The notes below the pieces were generated by a model. It saw only the letters and a program-made list of their open reading frames with translations. It ran no database searches and was not told the DNA's origin. DNA of 64,000 bases, taken from positions 97,967-161,966 of the forward strand of contig CAJTKK010000006.1 in NCBI GenBank assembly GCA_910576535.1. Reading direction: 5' to 3'. The stretch's first letter is position 1; every line of letters begins with the position of its first letter. The stretch is from an uncultured Lachnospiraceae bacterium. Its GTDB lineage: Bacteria > Bacillota > Clostridia > Lachnospirales > Lachnospiraceae. Position numbers and translations under genes: made by a program. Positions 17,322 through 25,329 of this stretch are shown piece after piece.

Positions 17322-18324
17322 GTCTTCCAAAAATAATCGCATTCTCAATCTGTACACTAGTTTGTGTGAGGGGAAAGTTATCAATAAATCACAGGAAGCC
17401 AAAAGATTCGGTGTAGATGGGCGTTCCATTCAGCGTGATATCGACGATATCCGGGCTTTTCTGGATGAGCAGAGAACGGGTGATTCTGCGGATAACCGCA
17501 CGATAGAGTATGACCGTAGTAAAAAGGGATTCGTCATGGCCGGAGAGGAGGGTTCCCTGATGTCAAACAGCGAGATCCTTGCGGTAAGTAAGATCCTGCT
17601 GGCGAGCCGCGCTTTTACCAAAAGGGAAATCGGAGGCATCTTAAGGAAGATGATAGGAGGCTGTGTTCCTCTGAAAAACATGCAGCTGGTCAGGGAACTG
17701 CTTTCCAATGAACGTTTCCATTATGTGGAGCTTCGCCACAAAAGCGTCATTCAGGATAAATTATGGGAATTGGGAACGGGCATCCGGGAACATAACCTGA
17801 TTGAGATTACATACGTAAGAGGAGAACATGCGGATGAGACGGTTACACGTTTAATCGAGCCGGTGGCGATTCTCTTTTCAGAGTATTATTTCTATCTGAA
17901 CGCATTTATTGTGGAAAGAGGAACGGATAGAAGCAGCGTGCACAAATACGACTATCCGGCCGTTTTCCGTATTGACAGGATCAAGACTTTCCGGAAAACA
18001 GGAGAAAAATTTAGAGTATCCTATGCAGACCGGTTTGAGGAAGGGGAGTTTCGCAAGCGGATCCAGTTTATGTATGCCGGAGAGCTGATGAAGATCCAGC
18101 TGAAATATTACGGCGAAAATCCGGAGCCGGTGCTTGACAGGCTGCCTACGGCACAGATTATCAGTCAGAAAGATCACGAATATACGATCAGCGCGGAAGT
18201 TTACGGGAAGGGGATTGTCATGTGGTTGCTGAGCCAGGGAAGCAGGATTGAGGTCATCCGTCCGGAAAGCCTCCGGCAGGAGATGAAAAGGAGGGCGGAG
18301 GAGATAGTAGATCTGTATAACTGA
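17308..18324 (+). CDS. WYL-domain transcriptional regulator
   Basis: A 338-residue regulator. ATG 17308 is chosen because AAGGAG lies 7 nt upstream. An N-terminal DeoR-type helix-turn-helix (KSQEAKRFGVDGRSIQRDI, about 25-50) is followed by a WYL domain (about 150-240, with YYFYLNAFIVER) and a C-terminal WCX-like extension. WYL regulators often control defence and DNA-damage loci (BrxR, CapW) and respond to nucleic-acid-type ligands. It is last in the 13792-18324 gene run but has higher GC than the genes before it. It is my candidate to bind the four ATGACA-N5-TGTCAT palindromes nearby. Confidence 0.88.
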   Translation: MAKYKSSKNNRILNLYTSLCEGKVINKSQEAKRFGVDGRSIQRDIDDIRAFLDEQRTGDSADNRTIEYDRSKKGFVMAGEEGSLMSNSEILAVSKILLASRAFTKREIGGILRKMIGGCVPLKNMQLVRELLSNERFHYVELRHKSVIQDKLWELGTGIREHNLIEITYVRGEHADETVTRLIEPVAILFSEYYFYLNAFIVERGTDRSSVHKYDYPAVFRIDRIKTFRKTGEKFRVSYADRFEEGEFRKRIQFMYAGELMKIQLKYYGENPEPVLDRLPTAQIISQKDHEYTISAEVYGKGIVMWLLSQGSRIEVIRPESLRQEMKRRAEEIVDLYN

Positions 18325-18416
18325 GAGTAGATCTGAAAATTTGAAATTATATATTATAGTTATGAAGGAAGTAAAGTTTCAGGGGATATTTTCTTGTAAA
18401 TTAGAAAATGCTGAAT

Positions 18417-18449
18417 ATGACAGAATTTGTTATCCTGAAAAGTTATAGT
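18417..18449 (+). promoter_or_regulatory. Island palindrome copy 2 with -10 element
   Basis: ATGACAGAATTTGTTAT (18417-18433) differs at two positions from the other copies and is followed after 10 bp by TATAGT (18444-18449). The next gene starts at 18592, giving a leader of about 135 nt. This is the least perfect copy but keeps the exact spacing. Confidence 0.6.
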
Positions 18450-18591
18450 AGTTGTATGGAGCATACAAAGGCTGATATTCTGGGATTAATTATTGTAGAA
18501 ATATGTATACAGATAACCTTAAAATCAGCAGAACCTGTCATGCGCAGAAAGTATGTAAAAGATGAAATGAAGAGGAAAGAGAGGTATGGTC

Positions 18592-19557
18592 ATGGGAATC
18601 ATGGATATGTTTAATGCAGTAGATCTGGATTCAGAAAAGAAGTACGATCCTATGAAATCTCACAGAGCAATGTTGGAAGCAACGTTGAATTCAGTAAAGG
18701 GAGTCATGTCGGCTATGGCAGAACGAAGTCTCAGCGGTAAAATGAAAGAATTGGAGAAAGAATTTAAGGAAAAAATAAACAGGATTATAGAGAACGAAAA
18801 AGAAAAAGAGGGGAATTATCCGGAAGAGTTTTATCAGCAAATAGTCTGTCTGGCAGAAGATATGTGGGAGTGTATCAAGGATTTTATTGAAAAAAGTGTA
18901 GAAAAATATGATGGGAAGGAAATTCTTGACGGACATGATTACATTCAGGATATAGATATTAATGACTATGGCAGTTATAGTTATGATTATGAAAGACTCT
19001 CCCAAGCAAAAGTGGCTTGTAAAGAGGCAGTAAAAAAAGCTGTTTCTGATGCAAGGCGAAATTTTGCAGAAGGAAAAGCAGGAGTGGCGGAGTTATGCAG
19101 TCAGTTTTTGGATGAAATGGATAGCGATATCCGGAGTTTTCTTCAGAAATATAGCAGTTCTTATGATGATTATGTGTCACTTGACTGTGAAGAAGAGGCA
19201 GAGAGCTTTGCCCAAAAGCAGAAAAATAGTATTGTGGATGTGGAAAAGGCATACAATGGATTGGATGCCAGACAAGCGCTGGACTCTCTGATGGAAGAGC
19301 TTTTTGACAGTGCCTTTGCGGAAAAAATAAATGTGAAAAAGTATTTTGAAGAGTGTGAATATAGTGAGGATGATGAATTTTATTGCTATGATGCGGAGGA
19401 AGTATTAAAGAGTCTCAATGGAGATACCAGGGATCTTTTCGAAACAGCATGCGAAGAACTGGAAGGAGACATAGTGGATTTGTACAGTTCAATCTTATAC
19501 AGTCTGGCATCAAAACTGAGTGAAAAGCTGGGTGAGCTTGTTCAGACAGATGTATAA
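18592..19557 (+). CDS. Unrecognised acidic helical protein of the island
   Basis: A 321-residue, acidic, mostly helical protein beginning MGIMDMFNAVDLDSEKKY. ATG 18592 is chosen because GAGAGG lies 7 nt upstream; 18586 would be too close. Charged helices (KELEKEFKEKINRIIENEKEKE) precede an Asp/Tyr-rich segment (HDYIQDIDINDYGSYSYDYE) and a C-terminal helical part rich in Glu and Asp. No signal peptide or membrane segment. The length, charge pattern and neighbourhood would suit a partner of the GTPase further on, but this is speculation. It is expressed from palindrome promoter copy 2 and followed by a strong terminator. Confidence 0.7.
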   Translation: MGIMDMFNAVDLDSEKKYDPMKSHRAMLEATLNSVKGVMSAMAERSLSGKMKELEKEFKEKINRIIENEKEKEGNYPEEFYQQIVCLAEDMWECIKDFIEKSVEKYDGKEILDGHDYIQDIDINDYGSYSYDYERLSQAKVACKEAVKKAVSDARRNFAEGKAGVAELCSQFLDEMDSDIRSFLQKYSSSYDDYVSLDCEEEAESFAQKQKNSIVDVEKAYNGLDARQALDSLMEELFDSAFAEKINVKKYFEECEYSEDDEFYCYDAEEVLKSLNGDTRDLFETACEELEGDIVDLYSSILYSLASKLSEKLGELVQTDV

Positions 19558-19603
19558 ATGGAGAGATTAATACAGGACGAGATAAAAGTAAAGTAGGAAA
19601 GAT

Positions 19604-19666
19604 AAGAATGTGGCTACTGCACAGAGAATTGAAAGACTCTGTGCAACAGCCACATTCTTTGTTTTT
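19604..19666 (+). terminator. Terminator after the acidic helical protein
   Basis: A long two-part stem, AAGAATGTGGCT/AGCCACATTCTT outside and GCACAGAG/CTCTGTGC inside, is followed by TTGTTTTTC. It isolates this transcription unit from the next palindrome promoter at 19774. Confidence 0.85.
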
Positions 19667-19773
19667 CAACTGCATGTTCAGTATTCTCATACTACAATAA
19701 ACAGAAGCAGGGGTTTTAACCACTTTTCTGTTTGGCAGGCTATTTCTACAGTAAAGATAAAATATTTCTGAGA

Positions 19774-19806
19774 ATGACAAAATTTGTCATCGGCAAGACC
19801 TATATT
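19774..19806 (+). promoter_or_regulatory. Island palindrome copy 3 with -10 element
   Basis: The perfect palindrome ATGACAAAATTTGTCAT (19774-19790) is followed after 10 bp by TATATT (19801-19806). Downstream come a short remnant ORF (19878) and the gene at 20015. Confidence 0.7.
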
Positions 19807-19877
19807 TGTATTTAGGATAGGCCATGAAAAAGAAAAGCAATATGGCAGTAAATGAAAGTAGTAGGAGGAGAATAATC

Positions 19878-19961
19878 ATGCCGGCGCCTGCGCTAAAAGG
19901 ACAAGCAATGCTGGGAGTGAAAGCAGGAGAGTTAGCCGCTCTCGAAACAGGCAAGTGGTAG
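19878..19961 (+). pseudogene. Short remnant resembling the start of the glycine-zipper gene
   Basis: An AGGAGG ribosome binding site 9 nt upstream of ATG leads into MPAPALKGQAMLGVKAG and a stop after 27 residues. The arrangement AGGAGG + MP-start + hydrophobic/Gly residues copies that of the genes at 16039 and 20977, so this may be a collapsed third copy. Similarity is short; an independent small peptide is possible. Confidence 0.35.
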
Positions 19962-20014
19962 ATTTTTATAATCAAAGCTTGGATAAGGAAATCAGCTAAG
20001 AAGGAGGTAAGTTG

Positions 20015-20878
20015 ATGGAGAAGAAAATGACATACAGTAATGTGTCAGGAAAGAAGTGTGAATCAGGGACGGATGTGTACAGCCTGATCAGGTCGGCGGA
20101 GATCAGGCATTATTACCGGAAGGAGAATGTCTGCAATAACTGGGAAAAAAAGACAATCCTGATCCAGCATGCCTCTATTTCCGTGCGGCAGAAAGCAGCT
20201 ATGCTAAAGCAATTGTCCGGGACGGGGACTGTGGAAGAAAACCGCCTGACAGAAGAAATGTGTTTTATATACAGATGGTATCTTGATATGATTTACCATC
20301 CGCTTGTGAGGACACTTTTTGTGATGGAGATCGGTGAGCTTTGGTGGGACAAGGGGCGGATCGATGACAAGGTGGGCTTTGACAGTGTACACGAATCGCT
20401 GGATGAGGTGACTGCACATATGGAAAAGATATATGAAGACTGCGAGGATAAAGAAAAATGTTATGCGTACGTGACTGTGCTGCATGTACCACAGGAGGAG
20501 AAAGTAAAAGAAGTATTTAAGTTTTATCTGTTCTGGATAGACGGGAAATGGGAGGTCAGGAATTTCTATGTAAACGAAAAGGATTTGAAACAGCAGGGAA
20601 TCAGTGATGATGCCATAGAGTTCTTCAATTATACAGGCGGCATGCAGTACCACCCCCTGCCATTTGAAAACGGATGCAGGCTGAAGTTCCGGCTTCCTTT
20701 TATGGATGAGCCTGTTTATGGGACTTTGGAGAGCGAACTGGATGGAAATGGATGCTGGTATCATTTCCTATATTTTGATGAAGTGGACGGGGTGGACTGC
20801 GGGTCAGTTTCCCTGACAAATGCAGAGATTAACCTGACAAGCGGCTACAGCTCCCTTGACTGGATAGAGCGTGCATAA
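20015..20878 (+). CDS. Unrecognised 287-residue soluble protein of the island
   Basis: ATG 20015 lies 7 nt behind AAGGAGG; a TTG at 20012 is less likely. The protein is soluble, rich in Tyr and Trp (MCFIYRWYLDMIYHPLVRTLFVMEIGELWWDKGRI), with a C-terminal beta-rich part (CRLKFRLPFMDEPVYGTLE). No known motif was found. It is expressed from palindrome promoter copy 3 and followed within 25 bp by palindrome copy 4. GC content is close to that of the host genes, unlike the 13.8-17.3 kb part of the island. Confidence 0.65.
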   Translation: MEKKMTYSNVSGKKCESGTDVYSLIRSAEIRHYYRKENVCNNWEKKTILIQHASISVRQKAAMLKQLSGTGTVEENRLTEEMCFIYRWYLDMIYHPLVRTLFVMEIGELWWDKGRIDDKVGFDSVHESLDEVTAHMEKIYEDCEDKEKCYAYVTVLHVPQEEKVKEVFKFYLFWIDGKWEVRNFYVNEKDLKQQGISDDAIEFFNYTGGMQYHPLPFENGCRLKFRLPFMDEPVYGTLESELDGNGCWYHFLYFDEVDGVDCGSVSLTNAEINLTSGYSSLDWIERA

Positions 20879-20901
20879 AAATAGAGGGAAAAGCTTCCAA
20901 A

Positions 20902-20934
20902 ATGACAAAATCTGTCATGTGAAAATCCTATATT
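20902..20934 (+). promoter_or_regulatory. Island palindrome copy 4 with -10 element
   Basis: ATGACAAAATCTGTCAT (20902-20918) is followed after 10 bp by TATATT (20929-20934). The start codon of the broken glycine-zipper paralogue follows about 43 bp later behind AAAGGAGG. Confidence 0.7.
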
Positions 20935-20976
20935 TATAGATGAAAACAAGAGAAAAATGAAAGGAGGTGTGGAATT

Positions 20977-21492
20977 ATGCCGGTATTATTCTTAATAGGA
21001 ATTGGATGAATGGCAGGAAGACGAGGAATCGTGGATGCAGTATTTGCAGCAATAGATCAGAAAGAAGCTAAGAAAGTAAATGAAAGGGCCAACGGACTGT
21101 TAAAAAATGTTCTGACAGAAGATGAAAGAAAAAACATGATTTTTCGACCGAAGCCTATGCTGCCTGTGCTGAAGGAGAATGCACTACAGAGCATAAAAAC
21201 AGGAGCGTCAGCTGCCTTCGGGACATATGCTGCGGCGGTGGTACTGGTATTAGTAAGGAATATTTTGTCATTTTCTTTGGAACACCCAGTGGAAAGATGT
21301 ACAGTGATTGGTACTTTGGGAAAAGGTTCCGTTGTCGCTGCAACGGCAGCCCTTGCCGGAATTGCTGTATGTGCGGCCGGATCTGTATTGGGTACCTATG
21401 CAGGGAAGGAGGCAGAGGGCAGTTCTACAGCCGCCAGAGGAATTAGGAGAAGAATTGACAGAATATGTTCCAGCCGATTTTTTCATGAATAG
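20977..21492 (+). pseudogene. Decayed paralogue of the glycine-zipper membrane protein
   Basis: From ATG 20977 behind AAAGGAGG the frame reads MPVLFLIGIG, then an in-frame TGA (21007-21009), then continues in the same frame to 21492. The text after the stop (AAIDQKEAKKVNERANGL) aligns with GVDQKEANETNERADNI of the intact gene at 16039, so the TGA replaces one Ala codon. The Gly/Ala block is shortened and divergent, and the C-terminal third is missing. A shorter product could start at ATG 21010, but it would lack the hydrophobic N-terminus and has no ribosome binding site. Confidence 0.7.
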
Positions 21493-21576
21493 ATCAGGAG
21501 GCAAGGGAAATGAAAACGATGGCGAACGTGTTGGAACAAAGAGATATTATGATAAACAGGCAGAGGAGGAAATGGA

Positions 21577-21825
21577 ATGAAAGATTTTGTGGAATTTATA
21601 GACTCTTCTGATATCAGAGAGTATAACAGGGAGACAAAATTTACTCCGGCAGAATGGGCTTTGATTGTGGCAAACAGCATTAACAGAACAGTTGGAGAAA
21701 AGCTGGATGCACTATAGTATCTGACGCAGCATTATGGGGAAGAAGAATTTGCAAAGGAGAGCGCCAATGTAGGACCAGGGCATCATGTACAGCTATGCCC
21801 GGACACAGCTTCAAATGATCTGTGA
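21577..21825 (+). pseudogene. Small unrecognised gene with in-frame TAG
   Basis: Behind GGAGG, ATG 21577 opens a frame reading MKDFVEFIDSSDIREYNRET and TPAEWALIVANS up to TAG at 21715-21717. The same frame continues sensibly with YLTQHYGEEEFAKES to TGA at 21825. A helical protein of about 80 residues interrupted by one nonsense codon is the simplest reading. The product of the first 46 codons could still be made. Confidence 0.5.
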
Positions 21826-21884
21826 CGATCCGGTAGCGGCCGGAAGCTAAAAGTCAGGATAAAGGACAGGAGGCAAAAGAAAAA

Positions 21885-23024
21885 ATGGAGGAAAGATTGA
21901 AAATGAAGGAAAGAGCAAAAGGTTTTATGCAAATTATCAAGGGGCTTGGCGGACTGCTTATTGTTTTATTGTTGGGCATGGCTTTTTTTGGGGCGTTTGA
22001 CGATGAGGCGGAGGAGGTCGGGAATGCTGAAATTTTCAGGGGAAACGATACCAGGTCGGCGTTCAGCGTGAACAGCCAGGAGAGGGTAAATGAGGACGGA
22101 GAGGCTGCGGAAGAGAAAAATTCCGGGGAGGGACAGCAGGAAACAGCATCCGGAGAAGATGATGCCAATAGTACGGGCAAAGAAAGCGCCTGTTTGCAGG
22201 CAGGGTATTCTTATGAACTGCAAAACGGCAGTAGTTTCAGTATTACAAATATAGGTATTATCTATGATTTCACCAACCGTTCTACTATCGGTTATGCAGC
22301 GGTTGAATACACAAATAACAGTGAAGATACAATTTATTTGAACCCAGATGACATTTCAGCATTTGTTGATGATTTTCAGGAGCCTGTTGATATCAGCGTG
22401 CCTATTATGATTGACAATGTAGAATATCGAGGGGAAACGCTGGCGATTGACCCCGGACGCAAGGGGAGATATGTGTACTTTACATTATTTCCGGCAGGCG
22501 GTGAGACGGCCGCTAAAGTAGAGATTTCCCTATATGGAGCTTCTATTTTATTTAAGGAAAATGGACAGTGGCTGTATGCAGATGAGAAAGCGGATGCGAT
22601 CAAAGAGCAGACGCAGGCCTATTTGGAAAGTGTGGAAGAACAGAAGGAGTGGGATGAAAGATACAAGTCACTGCCTCTTGGGGTGATGTGCCCGGATGAG
22701 TTTTACGGGGTATACATTGATACTCAGGCAGGAATGGTGGAGGGAACTGATCTGCTGGAGATAATCCCCGGTGAATATGCGAATACGACAAGCAACAGTA
22801 TTACAATGGCAATCGTAGGAGAAGACGGAACGCTGTCATTGAAGAACGGGGCATTTGAATTTGAAAATGTTGGATTATATCAGGATATGTCCGGTGCATA
22901 TTCGATAGATGCTGAAGCAGGTTACAAAGTCGGATTTTTGGGAAGCGGATATATCTATGTATGGACGCCGGATGAAATAGATCCTGATAACGTGGATGAA
23001 GGATTTTATGAAAAGATTGATTAA
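21885..23024 (+). CDS. Membrane-anchored protein with an immunoglobulin-like (DUF4352/DUF5067-type) domain
   Basis: A 379-residue protein with one membrane segment (about residues 23-43, GLLIVLLLGMAFFGAF) and no lipobox. An acidic Ser/Glu-rich linker follows (about 45-105). A beta-rich domain (about 108-225) with FTNRSTIGYAAVEYTNNSEDTIYL is of the type found in extracellular DUF4352/DUF5067 proteins. A further beta-rich C-terminal part ends near IYVWTPDE. It is probably displayed outside the cell. It precedes the GTPase gene by 67 bp on the same strand. Start 21885 is kept because AGGAGG lies 12 nt upstream; TTG 21897 is an alternative. Confidence 0.6.
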   Translation: MEERLKMKERAKGFMQIIKGLGGLLIVLLLGMAFFGAFDDEAEEVGNAEIFRGNDTRSAFSVNSQERVNEDGEAAEEKNSGEGQQETASGEDDANSTGKESACLQAGYSYELQNGSSFSITNIGIIYDFTNRSTIGYAAVEYTNNSEDTIYLNPDDISAFVDDFQEPVDISVPIMIDNVEYRGETLAIDPGRKGRYVYFTLFPAGGETAAKVEISLYGASILFKENGQWLYADEKADAIKEQTQAYLESVEEQKEWDERYKSLPLGVMCPDEFYGVYIDTQAGMVEGTDLLEIIPGEYANTTSNSITMAIVGEDGTLSLKNGAFEFENVGLYQDMSGAYSIDAEAGYKVGFLGSGYIYVWTPDEIDPDNVDEGFYEKID

Positions 23025-23091
23025 ACGGGAAGACAGGACAAAGGTTTCGGAACAGAAGAAAGAAAAGCCACGGCGAAAAGGAGGAAGCGCT

Positions 23092-24168
23092 ATGATTACA
23101 GAAATTTTTGAAGCAGTAAAAGCAGTAGAAGAAGAGAATGAAAAAATTTTTATGAAGGAAAGCATGGATGACATCTGTGAGGCATTAGAGGAGGAAATCC
23201 TGAAAAGCGATGCAGCGCAGGAGGAAAAACAGTCCATGCTGGCAAGGCTGAGGAAGCTCTGCAGCGCAGAGACAAACATCATGCTGGTGGGGGCTACCGG
23301 ATGCGGCAAGAGTTCCACAATAAATGCCCTGTTTTCCTGCAGCCAGCAGGAGGAATACGTGGAAGTTGCCAAAGTCGGAAGCAGGACGGATCCGGAGACG
23401 AAGGATATTGAGCGGTATAGGATCGGCAACCTGATCTTGTGGGATACGCCTGGTCTTGGCGACGGCACAGAGATTGACGGGCATCACAGGGATGTGATCA
23501 CGGAGCTTCTACGGGAGGACGACGGAGAAGAGGAAGGAAATGCCCTGATCGATCTTGTGCTGGTGATACTGGATGGCTCCACAAAAGATCTGGGGACGTC
23601 TTACCAGCTTCTGAATGAAGTGATCATCCCGGAGCTTGGGGAGGAAAATAAGGGACGTATCTTAATTGCCCTGAATCAGGCGGATATTGCCATGAAAACG
23701 GGCAGGCATTGGGATTATGAAAAAAATGAGCCGGATGAGATCCTGACCCAATTTCTGGAGGAAAAGGTGTCATCGATAAGGAGGCGCATCAAAGAGGATA
23801 CCGGGCTTGACATTACGCCAGTCTATTACTGTGCAGGATATGAGGAAGAGTCAGGGGACGTGATCCGACCTTATAATCTTTCAAAGCTCTTGTATTATAT
23901 CCTAAATGCCCTCCCGGTGGAAAAAAGGGCGGCGGTTTTTGGCGGGATCAATACAGATGCAGGGCAGTATGAGCATAATGATGACGGCATGGATTATAAT
24001 GAGGGCGTAAAGGCAAGCGTTGACAGCATGGCCGATTATGTAGCGGAAGGGATTAACAGCGGAGCTGTGACAGGCTTTTGTATTCTGGGAGCGCCGGGAG
24101 CGTTAGTTGGAGGTGTTGTAGGGGCTTTTGTAGGAGGAATTAAAGGGATACTGAACCATATTTTCTAG
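23092..24168 (+). CDS. P-loop GTPase (Era/YfjP-like) with glycine-zipper tail
   Basis: A 358-residue GTPase. ATG 23092 follows AAGGAGG by 8 nt. A helical N-terminal region (1-60) precedes the G domain: G1 GATGCGKS (67-74), G3 DTPG (118-121), G4 NQAD (195-198; Gln in the place of Lys). The C-terminus, after a flexible stretch, is a hydrophobic Gly-rich hairpin (CILGAPGALVGGVVGAFVGG) that could insert in membranes, as in YfjP/DUF697-type or dynamin-like bacterial GTPases. It is the last intact gene of the island and shares the glycine-zipper theme with the proteins at 13792 and 16039. GTP binding is well supported; the role is not. Confidence 0.85.
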   Translation: MITEIFEAVKAVEEENEKIFMKESMDDICEALEEEILKSDAAQEEKQSMLARLRKLCSAETNIMLVGATGCGKSSTINALFSCSQQEEYVEVAKVGSRTDPETKDIERYRIGNLILWDTPGLGDGTEIDGHHRDVITELLREDDGEEEGNALIDLVLVILDGSTKDLGTSYQLLNEVIIPELGEENKGRILIALNQADIAMKTGRHWDYEKNEPDEILTQFLEEKVSSIRRRIKEDTGLDITPVYYCAGYEEESGDVIRPYNLSKLLYYILNALPVEKRAAVFGGINTDAGQYEHNDDGMDYNEGVKASVDSMADYVAEGINSGAVTGFCILGAPGALVGGVVGAFVGGIKGILNHIF

Positions 24169-24337
24169 CAGTGGATTACATATGGAAGGCATCCGCGTAA
24201 TCTGGAAAAATTTGCATATCAATTTTAATACAAATTATATGCGTTCCGGCTTTTTCAAAAAAATTTTTTCAAAATTTTCCAAAAGACGGGGAAAAGAGGG
24301 TGGATAATCAGGTCAGATGGAGAAAAGGAGGAAAGTG

Positions 24338-24478
24338 ATGGGCATGGGCAAATGCCATAGTTTTTAGAATGATGGAGATAGATACTGCATAGATCCTGAC
24401 AATAGACGCAGCAATTGGAAGCCGGTTAAGCATCACTTTCCTCCAGGAACACATAGGGAAATTAGCATAAACCATCAG
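24338..24478 (+). pseudogene. Remnant of a small Trp/His-rich protein with in-frame TAG
   Basis: AAGGAGG lies upstream of ATG 24338, which begins MGMGKCHSF, followed by an in-frame TAG (24365-24367) and then NDGDRYCIDPDNRRSNWKPV and KHHFPPGTHR in the same frame. The frame runs on without a break into integrase-like sequence, so two gene fragments appear joined. The TAG could have arisen from a TGG codon. I do not know the family. The gap 24169-24337 holds a run of A/T homopolymers and no gene. Confidence 0.4.
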
Positions 24479-24961
24479 TTGATTTATAAGAAATCTGCCG
24501 GGAAATATGGGTTCTATGCAGACAGTCCCAAGACTGATTCAGGCGTGAGAATTATTCCGATGACTCACGAGGTTTATAAAGCGTTGGCGGATCAGCGTGA
24601 AAAGCAACTGGCAAAAGGCTGGAGAACGACCGTTGAAATTGAGGGATACAGCGATTTTGTCTTTTCCGCAAAGTATGGAAATCCGGTTATGCCAGGGGTA
24701 GTTAATAATGCGCTGCTGAATATTGTGAATAGTTACAACCGTATTAGGTGTGACAGAATAGCGCTGCCGCATATATCAGCACACAATCTTCGGCATACCG
24801 GATGTGCCAGAATGTCCGAAGCAGGAGTTGACCCTAAAGTATTGCAGTACATCATGGGGCATTCCCGGATAGCGGTAACGATGGAAGTGTATAATCATGT
24901 GTCTTCGGAGCGCAATCGTAAGGAGATGGATAAGGTGGAAAAAATAAGATTGATTGGTTAG
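24440..24961 (+). pseudogene. Tyrosine recombinase (phage-type integrase), C-terminal fragment
   Basis: The frame from about 24440 reads REISINHQLIYKKSAGKYGF, TPKT-like text (DSPKTDSGVRIIPM) and the catalytic end with HNLRHTGCARMSEAGV, a GH box (MGHSRIAVTMEVYNHV) and Tyr as the predicted nucleophile. This is the last about 170 residues of a Tn916/phage-type integrase. The N-terminal arm-binding and core-binding domains and the first catalytic Arg are missing, so it is non-functional. It marks the right-hand part of the island as a former mobile element. Confidence 0.8.
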
Positions 24962-25172
24962 CTTTCGCTTTTAAGTTACACATGCTATTAAAAGAGATAT
25001 GAACCAGTCATGGTAAGCTGTTATTCTAATTTACTACTTCAAATCTTCTTCAACTCCACAAAAGATATGGGGCGTTATGAAAAGATTTGAGAAGATTTTG
25101 AATTTTCATAATAGCTGGAATGCGCTAAAAAAGTAAGGGTTTGAGACGCTTTAGGAAAATTTTATAATTCAG

Positions 25173-25215
25173 TTAGCACTCGCCTCTTGACTCTGCTAAC
25201 AATAAGTGTTATAGT
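25173..25215 (+). promoter_or_regulatory. CIRCE element and promoter of clpB
   Basis: TTAGCACTC (25173-25181), 9 bp, then CTCTGCTAA (25191-25199) matches CIRCE: the left arm is perfect, the right arm 6 of 9. Overlapping it is a promoter TTGACT (25187-25192), 17 bp, TATAGT (25210-25215). HrcA bound there would block the -35. The sequence 24962-25172 holds only an imperfect CAAATCTTCTTCAA/TTGAGAAGATTTTG inverted repeat (25040-25100). Confidence 0.85.
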
Positions 25216-25329
25216 CCATATAGAACAAAACAAAATAATAAGTAACGGTTTGGCCGGGCATACTGTAAAGGGATCAGGAAAAAGCGGGAACCATATCCCA
25301 ATTACATAAACCGGCGGGGAGGAGCGCTT

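Noticed and set aside
21007..24367. Stop-codon recoding (selenocysteine or suppression) as explanation for the three in-frame stops
   Set aside because: Both TGA and TAG are involved, the aligned residue for the TGA is an ordinary Ala, the neighbourhood is already decaying, and no special downstream structure is apparent.
25040..25100. Inverted repeat CAAATCTTCTTCAA/TTGAGAAGATTTTG as an attachment site of the former element
   Set aside because: It is imperfect, and I found no matching copy near the left edge of the island, so there is no basis for att sites.
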